From contig CAZDLB010000026.1 of the NCBI GenBank assembly GCA_964505995.1, positions 1 to 18,564 on the forward strand: DNA of 18,564 nt, given 5' to 3'. The DNA comes from JAJRVH01 sp964505995 (lineage in GTDB: Bacteria > Pseudomonadota > Zetaproteobacteria > Mariprofundales > Mariprofundaceae). Position numbers and translations under genes: made by a program. Shown here piece by piece: positions 1 to 6,342 of this stretch. The notes under the pieces are model-generated. The model worked only from the letters and a program-made list of their open reading frames with translations, did not search any database and was not told the DNA's origin. Each line of letters begins with the position of its first letter. The first letter of the stretch is position 1.

Positions 1-231
1 CTGGACGGCCGCTGGCTGAAGGTGCTGAAAGGACGGGTGCTGGAGCAGCGCAGTTCCCTGGAGCCGGGATGCATCGAGGCCCTGGATCAGGGGCTGGATA
101 TCGCCTGCGGGGATCAGACGCTGTATCGCATCCTCGAACTGCAGCCGGAAGGCCGCAAGCCGATGCCCGTGGATGCCTTTCTGCGCGGCGCGCATCTTAG
201 GCCCGGCATGCGCTGCGAAGGCACGGACTGA
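1..231 (+). CDS. fmt: Methionyl-tRNA formyltransferase, C-terminal fragment
   Basis: The open frame runs in from the left edge without a start codon, so about 76 C-terminal residues are seen of a protein normally a little over 300 residues long. Fmt formylates the methionine on initiator tRNA using 10-formyl-tetrahydrofolate. The visible part matches the C-terminal OB-fold-like tRNA-binding domain: a 'GRWLKVLKGRVLE' strand, then 'GLDIACGDQTLYRILELQPEGRKPM', which corresponds to the conserved end of the family (G-x-x-V-A-C-G ... L-Q-P-x-G-K-x-M). The catalytic formyltransferase domain lies outside the window. It sits directly upstream of rsmB, the usual def-fmt-rsmB arrangement in gammaproteobacteria, with only 18 bp between stop and next start, so the two are probably cotranscribed. 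A GTG at 22 is internal and not a real start. Confidence 0.92.
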   Translation: MDGRWLKVLKGRVLEQRSSLEPGCIEALDQGLDIACGDQTLYRILELQPEGRKPMPVDAFLRGAHLRPGMRCEGTD

Positions 232-249
232 CGGAGTTTCCGCGCATCC

Positions 250-1467
250 ATGGCGCCTTCTGCAAGACAAGTGGCCATCAAGGCGCTGCACCGCATCCTG
301 GATCAGGGCTGCAAGGCCGAGTTCGCGCTGGCCGGGGTTGAAGGCCGGGATGCGCGGCTGGTGCAGCAACTGGTCTATGGCGTGCTCCGGCGCGCCTTCT
401 CGCTGGAGGTCGACTATTCCCGCTTCTGTCGCGCCAAGCCCTCGACCTGGGCCAGGCTTGGGCTGCTGCTCGGCGCCTGTCAGATCCGGCACATGCGCAT
501 CCCGGACCATGCCGCCGTTTCGGAAACGGTGGCGGCAGTGCGAGCGTTCGATCCGTCCTCGGCGGCCTATGTCAATGCGGTACTGCGCAAGCTGGCCGCA
601 AGCCCGCCGCCGGAGCGGCTGAAGCCCTATCAGCGCGCCGAGCTGCCGCGCTGGCTGTATCGCCTTTGGCGCGATGAGCTGGGAGAGGAAAAGGTGCAGG
701 CGATTGCCGAGACACTGCGCAAGCCTCCCCGGCTCTGCCTGGCCGTATTCGGCGATCGCCAGGCCTGGATGGAACGGGCGAAGGCCCGGGGGATCGACGC
801 GGAGGCAGGGGAGATGTCGCCCCATGCCGTGCTGCTTCCCCGTGGCCACGACGTGCGCTCGCTGCCCGGTTTTGAGCAGGGCGAGTTCATCGTCATGGAT
901 CAGGCGGCTCAGGCCGTGGTGCTGGCGATGGATGCGCCGTTGCCGGGTGAGACGGTGCTGGATCTCTGTGCCGCGCCCGGCGGCAAGACCATGCTGCTGG
1001 CCAAACGCTTCCCCGATGCGCGGATCCTGGCGATCGAGTCGCAGGCCGCTCGCCTGCCGCGCCTGCTACAGAATCTTGAGCGCCTGGGGGCTGGCAATGT
1101 TGAGCTCATCCGCGCGGATGCCCGCCATCTTCCCTTTGAGGACGGCAGCATCCGGCACATCCTGCTCGATGCGCCGTGTTCGGCCTCCGGCGTGCTGCGC
1201 CGGCATCCGGACGCCAGGTTTCTGCATCAGCCGGCGGATATCGAGCGGCTGTCACGAACCCAGCTGGCGATGATGATCGAGGCCGCCCGCGTTCTGGGTC
1301 ATCATGGGCAGTTGCTCTATGCGGTCTGTTCGATCCATCGGCAGGAGAACGACGCGGTGATCGATGCCGCGCTGGCGCATTGCCCACAGCTCGGCCTGGA
1401 ATGCAGTCACCGGCTTCTGCCCGGTAGCGGTCACGATGGCTTCTTTTATGCGTCACTCCGGCGCTGA
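250..1467 (+). CDS. rsmB: 16S rRNA m5C967 methyltransferase RsmB (Sun/Fmu)
   Basis: 405 residues, close to the family's usual 430. RsmB methylates C5 of cytosine 967 in 16S rRNA with SAM. The N-terminal third (about residues 1-140) is the helical NusB-like RNA-binding domain. The C-terminal Rossmann domain shows the SAM motif I 'LDLCAAPGGKT' at 237-247, the motif IV 'DAPCSASG' with Cys310, and the motif VI 'YAVCSI' with Cys360. The 50-residue spacing of Cys310 and Cys360 equals that of the two catalytic cysteines (release and nucleophile) known in E. coli RsmB. The ATG at 250 gives the expected N-terminus, but the nearest purine-rich stretch (GGAG near 233) is rather far upstream, so translation may depend on coupling to fmt, which ends 18 bp before. 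Confidence 0.96.
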   Translation: MAPSARQVAIKALHRILDQGCKAEFALAGVEGRDARLVQQLVYGVLRRAFSLEVDYSRFCRAKPSTWARLGLLLGACQIRHMRIPDHAAVSETVAAVRAFDPSSAAYVNAVLRKLAASPPPERLKPYQRAELPRWLYRLWRDELGEEKVQAIAETLRKPPRLCLAVFGDRQAWMERAKARGIDAEAGEMSPHAVLLPRGHDVRSLPGFEQGEFIVMDQAAQAVVLAMDAPLPGETVLDLCAAPGGKTMLLAKRFPDARILAIESQAARLPRLLQNLERLGAGNVELIRADARHLPFEDGSIRHILLDAPCSASGVLRRHPDARFLHQPADIERLSRTQLAMMIEAARVLGHHGQLLYAVCSIHRQENDAVIDAALAHCPQLGLECSHRLLPGSGHDGFFYASLRR

Positions 1468-1468
1468 T

Positions 1469-1499
1469 TTGATCTCCGGGGCGGAAATGCTGCTATAAT
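1469..1499 (+). promoter_or_regulatory. Sigma70-type promoter with extended -10, upstream of the PilZ-domain gene
   Basis: A perfect TATAAT hexamer at 1494-1499 is preceded by TGC at 1491-1493, giving an extended -10. A TTGATC at 1469-1474 could serve as a -35 with a 19-bp spacer, longer than ideal, which the extended -10 may offset. It lies just after the rsmB stop and would give a leader of about 45 nt before the TTG start of the next gene. Confidence 0.7.
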
Positions 1500-1552
1500 G
1501 GATGCAGTCCGGGCGGGTCGAGGCAAGGAACCGGATGGCTAGGGAGTGAGGC

Positions 1553-3115
1553 TTGGCAGATTCGCTGGAACTTGAACAGGATATCCGGCTTCTGCCCCAG
1601 AAGATGGAGCTGGGGCGACTGGAGCTGCTGACGAACAGCGTCACGCTGCCATTCGAGGAAATCCAGAAGCAGTTGCAGGCCTATGCGCGTCATCCGACGA
1701 GCCGGCTTCGCGATACGCTGCGACGCGATATCAAGCGCTATCTCGGACGCCTGAATGCCAATCCGCTGTTTCCACTGTCCTTCCGGCTGAAGGTGCTGGA
1801 GTCCTTCGAAGGCTACACCGAGCTGTTCGATGTCGAGATGATCGCCCAGGTGCTCAATGCCTACAAGATCGGCATTCAGCTGTTGCAGAAGACGGCGATG
1901 AAGCGGCCGGAATACTGGCCGATTCTGATCCGCTGGACGGCCAAGACACTGGAGCTGGCTGAGATTCTGCTTTTCGACGTGCTGCAGTCACACCGGGTCC
2001 AGCATGTGATCGCGATGCGGCAGACAATGGATCTGATGAAGCTCGGGATGGTCGTGGCCCAGAACGAGGGATCGGCGGCGATCCAGGATATCGAGCGGCT
2101 GCATCAGGCGGTGGTGCGGCATGAACTGCTGCGCTGCATGGATCTGTACAGCCACACCGAGGAGGAGCAGCGCCTGATCCGCAATGAACTGAAGCGCTTC
2201 AGCGGCCGTGTGCAGCCACGCTACTATCCCAAGGGGGCACCCCTTCCGGAGCAGATGGATATCTATCTGGTCACGGCCATCCATGAACCGCACCGTCGTC
2301 CCTACAAGCTTACGCGCTTGCCGTCCAAGGCGGAAAACGAACTGATTCTGATGCCGCTGGGCGGCTTCCTGGAGGCCATCAAGCATGACATCAAGCTGGC
2401 CAGAGCCGCGGCCAGACTCTCCGAGAAGGAGCGGGCCGAGATCATCAGCCCCCAGCGATTCCGGGAGGTCATGGGTGGCGCGGTGTTCATACCCCGGGCC
2501 CTGCAGACGGTGCAGCGCAAGCACCGGCGCGAGGTCATCCAGGGGGTGCGGGTGCTTATCGACCTGGACATCCGCTCTGCCTTTGCCGGCTTTACCGATC
2601 AGGGGATCTGCCTGGGTGCTGACATGCTCAATCCGGCGGAGCGGCGCGAGGCCTGGTCGGTGCGTGATGCCTCCGATTCCGGCATGCATATCGAAAGCAT
2701 GCTCGAGAAACCGCTGGAGCTTGAGGTCGGGCAGCTGGTCGGGATTCGCTGGATCGAGCAGCGGCTGGGGGTCAATGTCGGCTTCGTCCGCTGGTTCCGG
2801 GAGGACAAGCCTGGCAATCAGCACATGGGCATCAAGTTTCTCCGGCGAGGACTGAGGCCGGTGAGCGGCACCATCGTCCAGTCGGAGATCGTCCAGTTTC
2901 CGACCCCGATGCATTTTCTGCAGAACCCCGACTTTCCAAAGGAGCTGCTGATCCCGGTGCCGGGGATCCAGGTGGGCGACCGGCTGCGCTTTGCGTTCGA
3001 GGGCGATGAGGTGCAGTGCCATGTCGGCGTGGTGCTGCGCGAAGGGATCAACTACAGCTATTGCGGCATCGTCATGGACGGCGTCGAGGCCAGGGCCGGA
3101 CAGCTCAGCATCTAG
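1553..3115 (+). CDS. PilZ-domain protein, putative c-di-GMP-binding effector
   Basis: 520 residues starting at TTG, chosen because AGGGAG (1541-1546) lies at good distance upstream and the next in-frame starts would remove conserved-looking helical sequence. Residues about 1-315 look mainly alpha-helical, with no recognised domain, signal peptide or membrane segment, so the protein is probably cytoplasmic. The C-terminal part carries PilZ hallmarks: an R-x-x-x-R (Arg322 to Arg326), then 'DASDSG' at 372-377, which fits the (D/N)-x-S-x-x-G motif, followed by 'VGIRWIE...GFVRWF...MGIKFL' strands typical of the PilZ beta-barrel. The roughly 45-residue gap between the two motifs is longer than the usual 20-30, implying an insertion. 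A second beta-rich stretch (about 450-520) follows. It has its own promoter and terminator, so it is a single-gene unit. A link to the pilus ATPases 13 kb away is only an inference. Confidence 0.75.
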   Translation: MADSLELEQDIRLLPQKMELGRLELLTNSVTLPFEEIQKQLQAYARHPTSRLRDTLRRDIKRYLGRLNANPLFPLSFRLKVLESFEGYTELFDVEMIAQVLNAYKIGIQLLQKTAMKRPEYWPILIRWTAKTLELAEILLFDVLQSHRVQHVIAMRQTMDLMKLGMVVAQNEGSAAIQDIERLHQAVVRHELLRCMDLYSHTEEEQRLIRNELKRFSGRVQPRYYPKGAPLPEQMDIYLVTAIHEPHRRPYKLTRLPSKAENELILMPLGGFLEAIKHDIKLARAAARLSEKERAEIISPQRFREVMGGAVFIPRALQTVQRKHRREVIQGVRVLIDLDIRSAFAGFTDQGICLGADMLNPAERREAWSVRDASDSGMHIESMLEKPLELEVGQLVGIRWIEQRLGVNVGFVRWFREDKPGNQHMGIKFLRRGLRPVSGTIVQSEIVQFPTPMHFLQNPDFPKELLIPVPGIQVGDRLRFAFEGDEVQCHVGVVLREGINYSYCGIVMDGVEARAGQLSI

Positions 3116-3143
3116 GGCCAATTCAAGCTTGTTCTGGTGGGGC

Positions 3144-3170
3144 GGCCCGAAGGGATTCGGGCCTTGCTTT
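3144..3170 (+). terminator. Intrinsic terminator after the PilZ-domain gene
   Basis: A perfect 8-bp stem, GGCCCGAA (3144-3151) pairing with TTCGGGCC (3156-3163), closes a GGGA tetraloop and is followed by TTGCTTT. It lies 28 bp after the stop codon at 3115. The U-tract is interrupted but adequate. The opposite strand has no T-tract, so it acts mainly on the plus strand. Confidence 0.75.
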
Positions 3171-3291
3171 CGCCTCGCAGCGCTGGCCCTTGCGCATGCC
3201 TTGCGAGATCAACATCACCATGCGGCAGGGACAACAGAATGGCCGGCTTCCTCGTTGCAGCGGCCTTTGATGCGTCTCGGCATCCAGCCTG

Positions 3292-3705
3292 CTACGATCT
3301 CACCGGGTCTGACGGAGCGCTGGCGCGATAGGCCTCCAGCAGGGCCGCTTTCAGCCGCGGATGTTCATCGAGGTCCTCGATGCCGAGGTGTCTGGCGGCA
3401 ATCGGCTGCAGCACCTTCAGGGACTGCTCCTCCAGCCAGACCGGATAGAATGCCTCCAGATCCAGTGCGCCGTCGCAAATGTAATCGGCGACCCGTCCCG
3501 TGGCCTGGCCGAAGCGGATCGGCTCCATGACCAGAACATCGTATTCGTAGCTGTGCCGGCTGATGCCGTTTTCGCTGGCCAGGGCGTCGTAGATGGCCAC
3601 CATGGGTTCTTCATGGCGCAGGCACTGATCCAGATCGATGATCGCGCTCAGCGCATGATGCTGGCCCTTGAAAAAGAACTCGAGACTGACTTCAACGCGG
3701 TTCAT
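3292..3705 (-). CDS. Hypothetical protein, 137 residues
   Basis: I do not recognise the family. The ATG at 3705 was chosen over upstream starts because GGAGG sits about 7 nt before it and because longer versions would run into the divergent dehydrogenase gene. The protein is acidic, begins 'MNRVEVSLEFFFKGQHH', and has no signal peptide, membrane segment or cysteine-rich motif; it contains one Cys in 'DLDQCLRHEEP' and one in 'VADYICDG'. The alternating pattern of the N-terminal 60 residues suggests a small alpha/beta fold, with a helical C-terminal tail rich in Leu, Glu and Ala. It is divergently transcribed from the alcohol dehydrogenase family gene across 52 bp, so the two may share regulation. 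No obvious terminator was found after its stop. Function unknown. Confidence 0.75.
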   Translation of the reverse strand: MNRVEVSLEFFFKGQHHALSAIIDLDQCLRHEEPMVAIYDALASENGISRHSYEYDVLVMEPIRFGQATGRVADYICDGALDLEAFYPVWLEEQSLKVLQPIAARHLGIEDLDEHPRLKAALLEAYRASAPSDPVRS

Positions 3706-3741
3706 GATGCCTCCGTCAGGGATGGTTTTTGCCGCCTGCCT

Positions 3742-3750
3742 TGCTAAGCT
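3742..3750 (+). promoter_or_regulatory. Possible extended -10 element for a leaderless dehydrogenase transcript
   Basis: TGC followed by TAAGCT (3745-3750) ends 7 bp before the ATG at 3758. No convincing -35 and no Shine-Dalgarno sequence are present in the 52-bp divergent intergenic region. The spacing would place the transcription start at or next to the A of the ATG. The hexamer is a weak match, so this is tentative. Confidence 0.35.
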
Positions 3751-3757
3751 CGCCTGC

Positions 3758-4939
3758 ATGATAGAGCCGTTTTTCTTTGCTTCCACTCCCCATATCCATT
3801 TTGGCTGCGGCTGTCGCGAACGCCTTCCCGAGATTCTGGCGGGCTTTGGCCGCAGGGTGCTTCTGGTGACCGGCTCCGGCTCCATCGACCGTTTGCCCGA
3901 GGCCACCAGTCTCTTTGATGCCCTTGCCTCGGCATTTGAGCTGCGCCGCCTGCGCGTGGCCGGCGAGCCTTCGCCGGAACTGGTCGATGAGGCCGTGCGC
4001 CATCATCGGGACTGGCGACCGGATGTGGTTCTGGCGGTCGGCGGTGGCAGCGCGGTGGATGCGGCCAAGGCGATCGCAGGGCTGCTGCCGAGCGGCGATT
4101 CGGTGATGCTGTATCTGGAAGGGGTTGGAAAGGGCAAGGCCTATGCGGGGCCGGCCACACCATTCGTGGCCGTGCCGACGACGGCCGGCACGGGTGGGGA
4201 AACGAGCAAGAATGCCGTGCTTTCGAGGATCGGAGCGGACGGATTCAAGAAGTCCTTTCGCGATGAGAAGCTCGTGGCACATACGATCCTGCTCGATCCG
4301 GAGCTGACGCGCTCCTGCTCCCCCGAGGTGACCGCGGCCTGCGGCATGGATGCGCTGACCCAGCTGCTGGAGTCCTTCGCCTCGTGCAAGGCCAATGCGA
4401 TGACCGATGCGCTGTGCGTCAGCGGCCTTGAGGCCGCCGCCAGGGCCCTGCCGAGGGTCTATCATCAGGGCGAGGACATCGAGGCGCGCACATGCATGCT
4501 CTATGCCTCGTCGCTCTCGGGTCTGACGCTGGCCAATGCGGGGCTGGGTTCGGTGCATGGGCTGGCATCGCCGCTGGGCGCCTTTTTCCCGATACCACAC
4601 GGCGTGGCCTGTGCAGCCCTGCTGGCCGAGGCCATCGCGCTGAATATCCGCGCGCTGAAGGCGCGGGCTCCGGATTCACGGTCCCTGGCGAAATACGCCG
4701 AGGCCGGGCGTATCTTAGGTGGCGATCGCCGCATGGATGATGCCCGGGCTCTGGTGGCGCTGGTGGATCATCTGCGATGGCTGGCGAGCGAGATGGGGAT
4801 TCCCGGTCTTTCGGAATACGGTATCGGAGAGGGGGATATCCCCCGGCTGATCGGGAACATCAGCGGGGGCAGCATGAGCGGCAATCCGGTCGCGTTGACC
4901 GATGAGGAGATCGCCGGGCTTATCCGGCGCTGTCTGTAA
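3758..4939 (+). CDS. Iron-containing alcohol dehydrogenase family protein with an altered metal site
   Basis: 393 residues, the normal size for group III (Fe-type) NAD(P)-dependent dehydrogenases. The N-terminal nucleotide-binding half shows 'VGGGSAVDAAKAIA', the family's G-G-G-S-x-x-D-x-x-K signature, then 'VPTTAGTGGETSKNAV'. The C-terminal helical half carries the metal region. Aligned with E. coli FucO (Asp196, His200, His263, His277), the visible residues are Asp198, Gln202, His267 and His281. The second ligand is therefore Gln instead of His, and the nearby catalytic-region His is Ser271. The substrate cannot be inferred and metal use is uncertain. ATG 3758 was chosen because the family N-terminus ('FFFASTPHIHFGCG') begins just after it; an upstream in-frame extension would overlap the divergent gene. 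There is no Shine-Dalgarno sequence. Its last 20 bp overlap the end of convergent pgsA. Confidence 0.88.
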   Translation: MIEPFFFASTPHIHFGCGCRERLPEILAGFGRRVLLVTGSGSIDRLPEATSLFDALASAFELRRLRVAGEPSPELVDEAVRHHRDWRPDVVLAVGGGSAVDAAKAIAGLLPSGDSVMLYLEGVGKGKAYAGPATPFVAVPTTAGTGGETSKNAVLSRIGADGFKKSFRDEKLVAHTILLDPELTRSCSPEVTAACGMDALTQLLESFASCKANAMTDALCVSGLEAAARALPRVYHQGEDIEARTCMLYASSLSGLTLANAGLGSVHGLASPLGAFFPIPHGVACAALLAEAIALNIRALKARAPDSRSLAKYAEAGRILGGDRRMDDARALVALVDHLRWLASEMGIPGLSEYGIGEGDIPRLIGNISGGSMSGNPVALTDEEIAGLIRRCL

Positions 4940-5519
4940 CGTCCCGGCCCGCCGCCTGGTTCGCGGCGCTTTCCTTGGGCTGCATCAGCTCCGGCCAGGC
5001 CTTGTGCAGGTATTCGTAACCGGACCAGAGGGTCAGGATCGCGGCCAGCCAGAGCAGCACCGTGCCAAGGGCGTGAAAGTCGATGCCGACCAGCCGTTCG
5101 TGAAGCAGCAGGCCGGTAATGGCCAGCATCTGTATCGCCGTTTTCCACTTGGCCAGCCAGGACACCTTGACGATGCTGGAGCGCTCGGCCAGCCATTCCC
5201 TGAGTGCGCCGATCGTGATCTCCCGGCCGATGATGATGATGGCCAGCACGGCCGGGGCGCGTTCATCGGCGACCAGCAGCACCAGTGCCGAGGCAACCAG
5301 CAGCTTGTCGGCCACCGGATCGAGAAAGCGGCCGAAGGCGGTCACTTCATTTCGGGAACGGGCGAGGTAGCCATCCAGCCAGTCGGTGAAGGACGCGATC
5401 GCAAATACGGCCGCGGCCAGCAGATGACCGGTCGTGCCCGGCAGATAGAACGCGACGATGAACAGCGGGATGAGCAGGACCCGGGCCACGGTCAGCTGGT
5501 TGGATAATGTCCACCTCAT
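4920..5519 (-). CDS. pgsA: CDP-diacylglycerol--glycerol-3-phosphate 3-phosphatidyltransferase
   Basis: 199 residues, an integral inner-membrane enzyme that makes phosphatidylglycerophosphate, the committed step to phosphatidylglycerol and cardiolipin. The CDP-alcohol phosphotransferase motif D-G-x2-A-R-x8-G-x3-D-x3-D is complete: Asp46, Asp49-Gly50, Ala53-Arg54, Gly63, Asp67 and Asp71. At least four hydrophobic segments follow the usual pattern (about 10-25, 30-45, 72-95, 140-175). ATG 5519 was chosen because 'MRWTLSNQLTVARVLLIP' matches the normal PgsA start; a longer start at 5570 would add a non-family extension. No strong Shine-Dalgarno is visible. It is not next to uvrC, its frequent partner in gammaproteobacteria. 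The 3' end overlaps the convergent dehydrogenase gene by 20 bp. Three DnaA boxes lie 80-115 bp upstream of the start. Confidence 0.95.
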   Translation of the reverse strand: MRWTLSNQLTVARVLLIPLFIVAFYLPGTTGHLLAAAVFAIASFTDWLDGYLARSRNEVTAFGRFLDPVADKLLVASALVLLVADERAPAVLAIIIIGREITIGALREWLAERSSIVKVSWLAKWKTAIQMLAITGLLLHERLVGIDFHALGTVLLWLAAILTLWSGYEYLHKAWPELMQPKESAANQAAGRDVTDSAG

Positions 5520-5598
5520 GGGCTCAAGTATCCCGTCTTTGGGCCGCGCGTAAAGCCTGGATTGGGTCAAAGTCGTTGCAAATCAGGCGCTTGTTCCG

Positions 5599-5633
5599 CT
5601 ATCCACAGAAGCTGTGGATAAGAATGTGGATAG
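5599..5633. promoter_or_regulatory. Cluster of three DnaA boxes
   Basis: CTATCCACA (5599-5607, plus strand, 8 of 9 to TTATCCACA), TGTGGATAA (5613-5621, a perfect consensus box on the minus strand) and TGTGGATAG (5625-5633, minus strand, 8 of 9). The first two form a 9-bp inverted repeat (TATCCACAG and CTGTGGATA) around AAG. A fourth partial match, GGTGGATAA, is at 5804-5812. All lie between pgsA and trmL, outside coding sequence. Three such boxes in 35 bp of a GC-rich genome is far from background. Possible roles are DnaA control of pgsA, DnaA titration, or part of a replication origin. Confidence 0.7.
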
Positions 5634-5688
5634 AATCCTTCCAGGGCCCGTCGCACAAGGATGGGGGGCGCATCGCAGATTCGTGCCT

Positions 5689-5788
5689 AAAAAACAGGCA
5701 TCACGAAAATATGTGTAAAAACAATGGATTGCAATGATATAATAAGAAACTGGATGAACCCTTGATGCTAATCCTTAAAGTTTCTTCA
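5689..5788. other. AT-rich segment beside the DnaA boxes (possible unwinding element)
   Basis: By hand count 31 of 100 bases are G or C, against a visibly GC-rich surround. It includes an A6 run, a TGCCT/AGGCA inverted repeat (5684-5688 and 5696-5700), a perfect extended -10 (TGA then TATAAT at 5738-5743) facing the 3' end of trmL, and an 8-bp inverted repeat AAGAAACT (5744-5751) and AGTTTCTT (5779-5786). I see no ORF of interest, tRNA or known ncRNA here. The rest of the 303-bp intergenic region (5520-5598, 5634-5688, 5789-5822) shows nothing else I can name. Confidence 0.5.
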
Positions 5789-5822
5789 TGCTGCCGGTGG
5801 CTCGGTGGATAAATATCGAAAA

Positions 5823-6281
5823 TCAGCCGTTCTGCAGCTGGCGCAGCGCCTCGAACACGGCCACGGCGCAGGCGCTGGAGAGATTCAGCGAGCGAACCGG
5901 CGCATCCTGGCGCATCGGGATGCGAAGCGGCTGAAGTTCATCCAGAATGAAGCCGGGCAGGCCGCGCGTTTCCGGGCCGAAAACCAGCACATCGCCGGCC
6001 TCGAAGCGGGCATCCCAGTGCTTCTGTCTGGCCTTCGCTGAGAATCCGTACCAGCGTCGCCGGCCCCCAAGATGGGCCCGGACATGCGCCCAGTCGGGGT
6101 GTTCATGGATCTCGACATGTTTCCAGTAATCGAGTCCGGCCCGTTTCAGCTGCCGGTCGCTGATTTCAAAACCCAGCGGATGGATCAGGTGCAATGCACA
6201 GCCGGTGCAGGCGCAAAGCCGGGCGATGTTGCCGGTATTCGGCGGGATCTCGGGCTGATACAGAACGATATGCAGTGGCAT
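5823..6281 (-). CDS. trmL: tRNA (cytidine/uridine-34-2'-O)-methyltransferase TrmL
   Basis: 152 residues, close to E. coli TrmL (157). It methylates the 2'-OH of the wobble nucleotide in certain tRNA-Leu isoacceptors using SAM. SPOUT-family trefoil-knot motifs are all present: 'NTGNIARLCACTG' near the N-terminus, 'LVFGPETRGLP' in the middle, and 'RSLNLSSACAVAVFEALRQ' at the C-terminus. The protein is just the SPOUT domain, as expected. ATG 6281 ('MPLHIVLYQPEIPPNTGN') fits the family best; ATG 6287 two codons upstream is equally possible. Longer starts would lie inside the trxA terminator hairpin and are unlikely. No Shine-Dalgarno is visible. It lies downstream of trxA on the same strand, so it may depend on read-through or on a promoter I cannot identify. 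Confidence 0.95.
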   Translation of the reverse strand: MPLHIVLYQPEIPPNTGNIARLCACTGCALHLIHPLGFEISDRQLKRAGLDYWKHVEIHEHPDWAHVRAHLGGRRRWYGFSAKARQKHWDARFEAGDVLVFGPETRGLPGFILDELQPLRIPMRQDAPVRSLNLSSACAVAVFEALRQLQNG

Positions 6282-6291
6282 GGTCATCGGA

Positions 6292-6320
6292 CAAAAGAAA
6301 GGCAGGGCCATGGCCCTGCC
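6292..6320 (-). terminator. Intrinsic terminator of trxA
   Basis: A perfect 20-bp palindrome (6301-6320) with arms GGCAGGGC and GCCCTGCC and a CATG centre, followed on the minus strand by TTTCTTTTG (6300-6292). It starts 22 bp after the trxA stop. Its T-tract ends only 5-11 bp before the two candidate trmL start codons, so the element sits exactly between the two genes. Confidence 0.88.
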
Positions 6321-6342
6321 GATCAATGGAGGGTTTGGCCAG

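Noticed and set aside
1988..3121. A 377-codon minus-strand open frame across the PilZ-domain gene
   Set aside because: The plus-strand gene has a promoter, ribosome-binding site, PilZ motifs and terminator; the antisense frame has none of these.
3171..3291. Possible terminator of the 137-residue gene: GGCCG/CGGCC arms around 3243-3270 on the minus strand
   Set aside because: The stem is only 5 bp with a long loop and no clear T-tract, so it does not meet the standard of an intrinsic terminator.
3668..3757. Longer N-terminus for the alcohol dehydrogenase family protein, starting at 3668
   Set aside because: It would overlap the start of the divergent gene and add 30 residues not resembling the family's N-terminus.
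5684..5700. TGCCT/AGGCA hairpin with an A-rich loop as a terminator or small RNA
   Set aside because: A 5-bp stem with no following T-tract on either strand is too weak; kept only as a detail of the AT-rich segment.
5520..5822. tRNA or riboswitch in the pgsA-trmL intergenic region
   Set aside because: No cloverleaf, T-loop consensus or known riboswitch core could be found on either strand.
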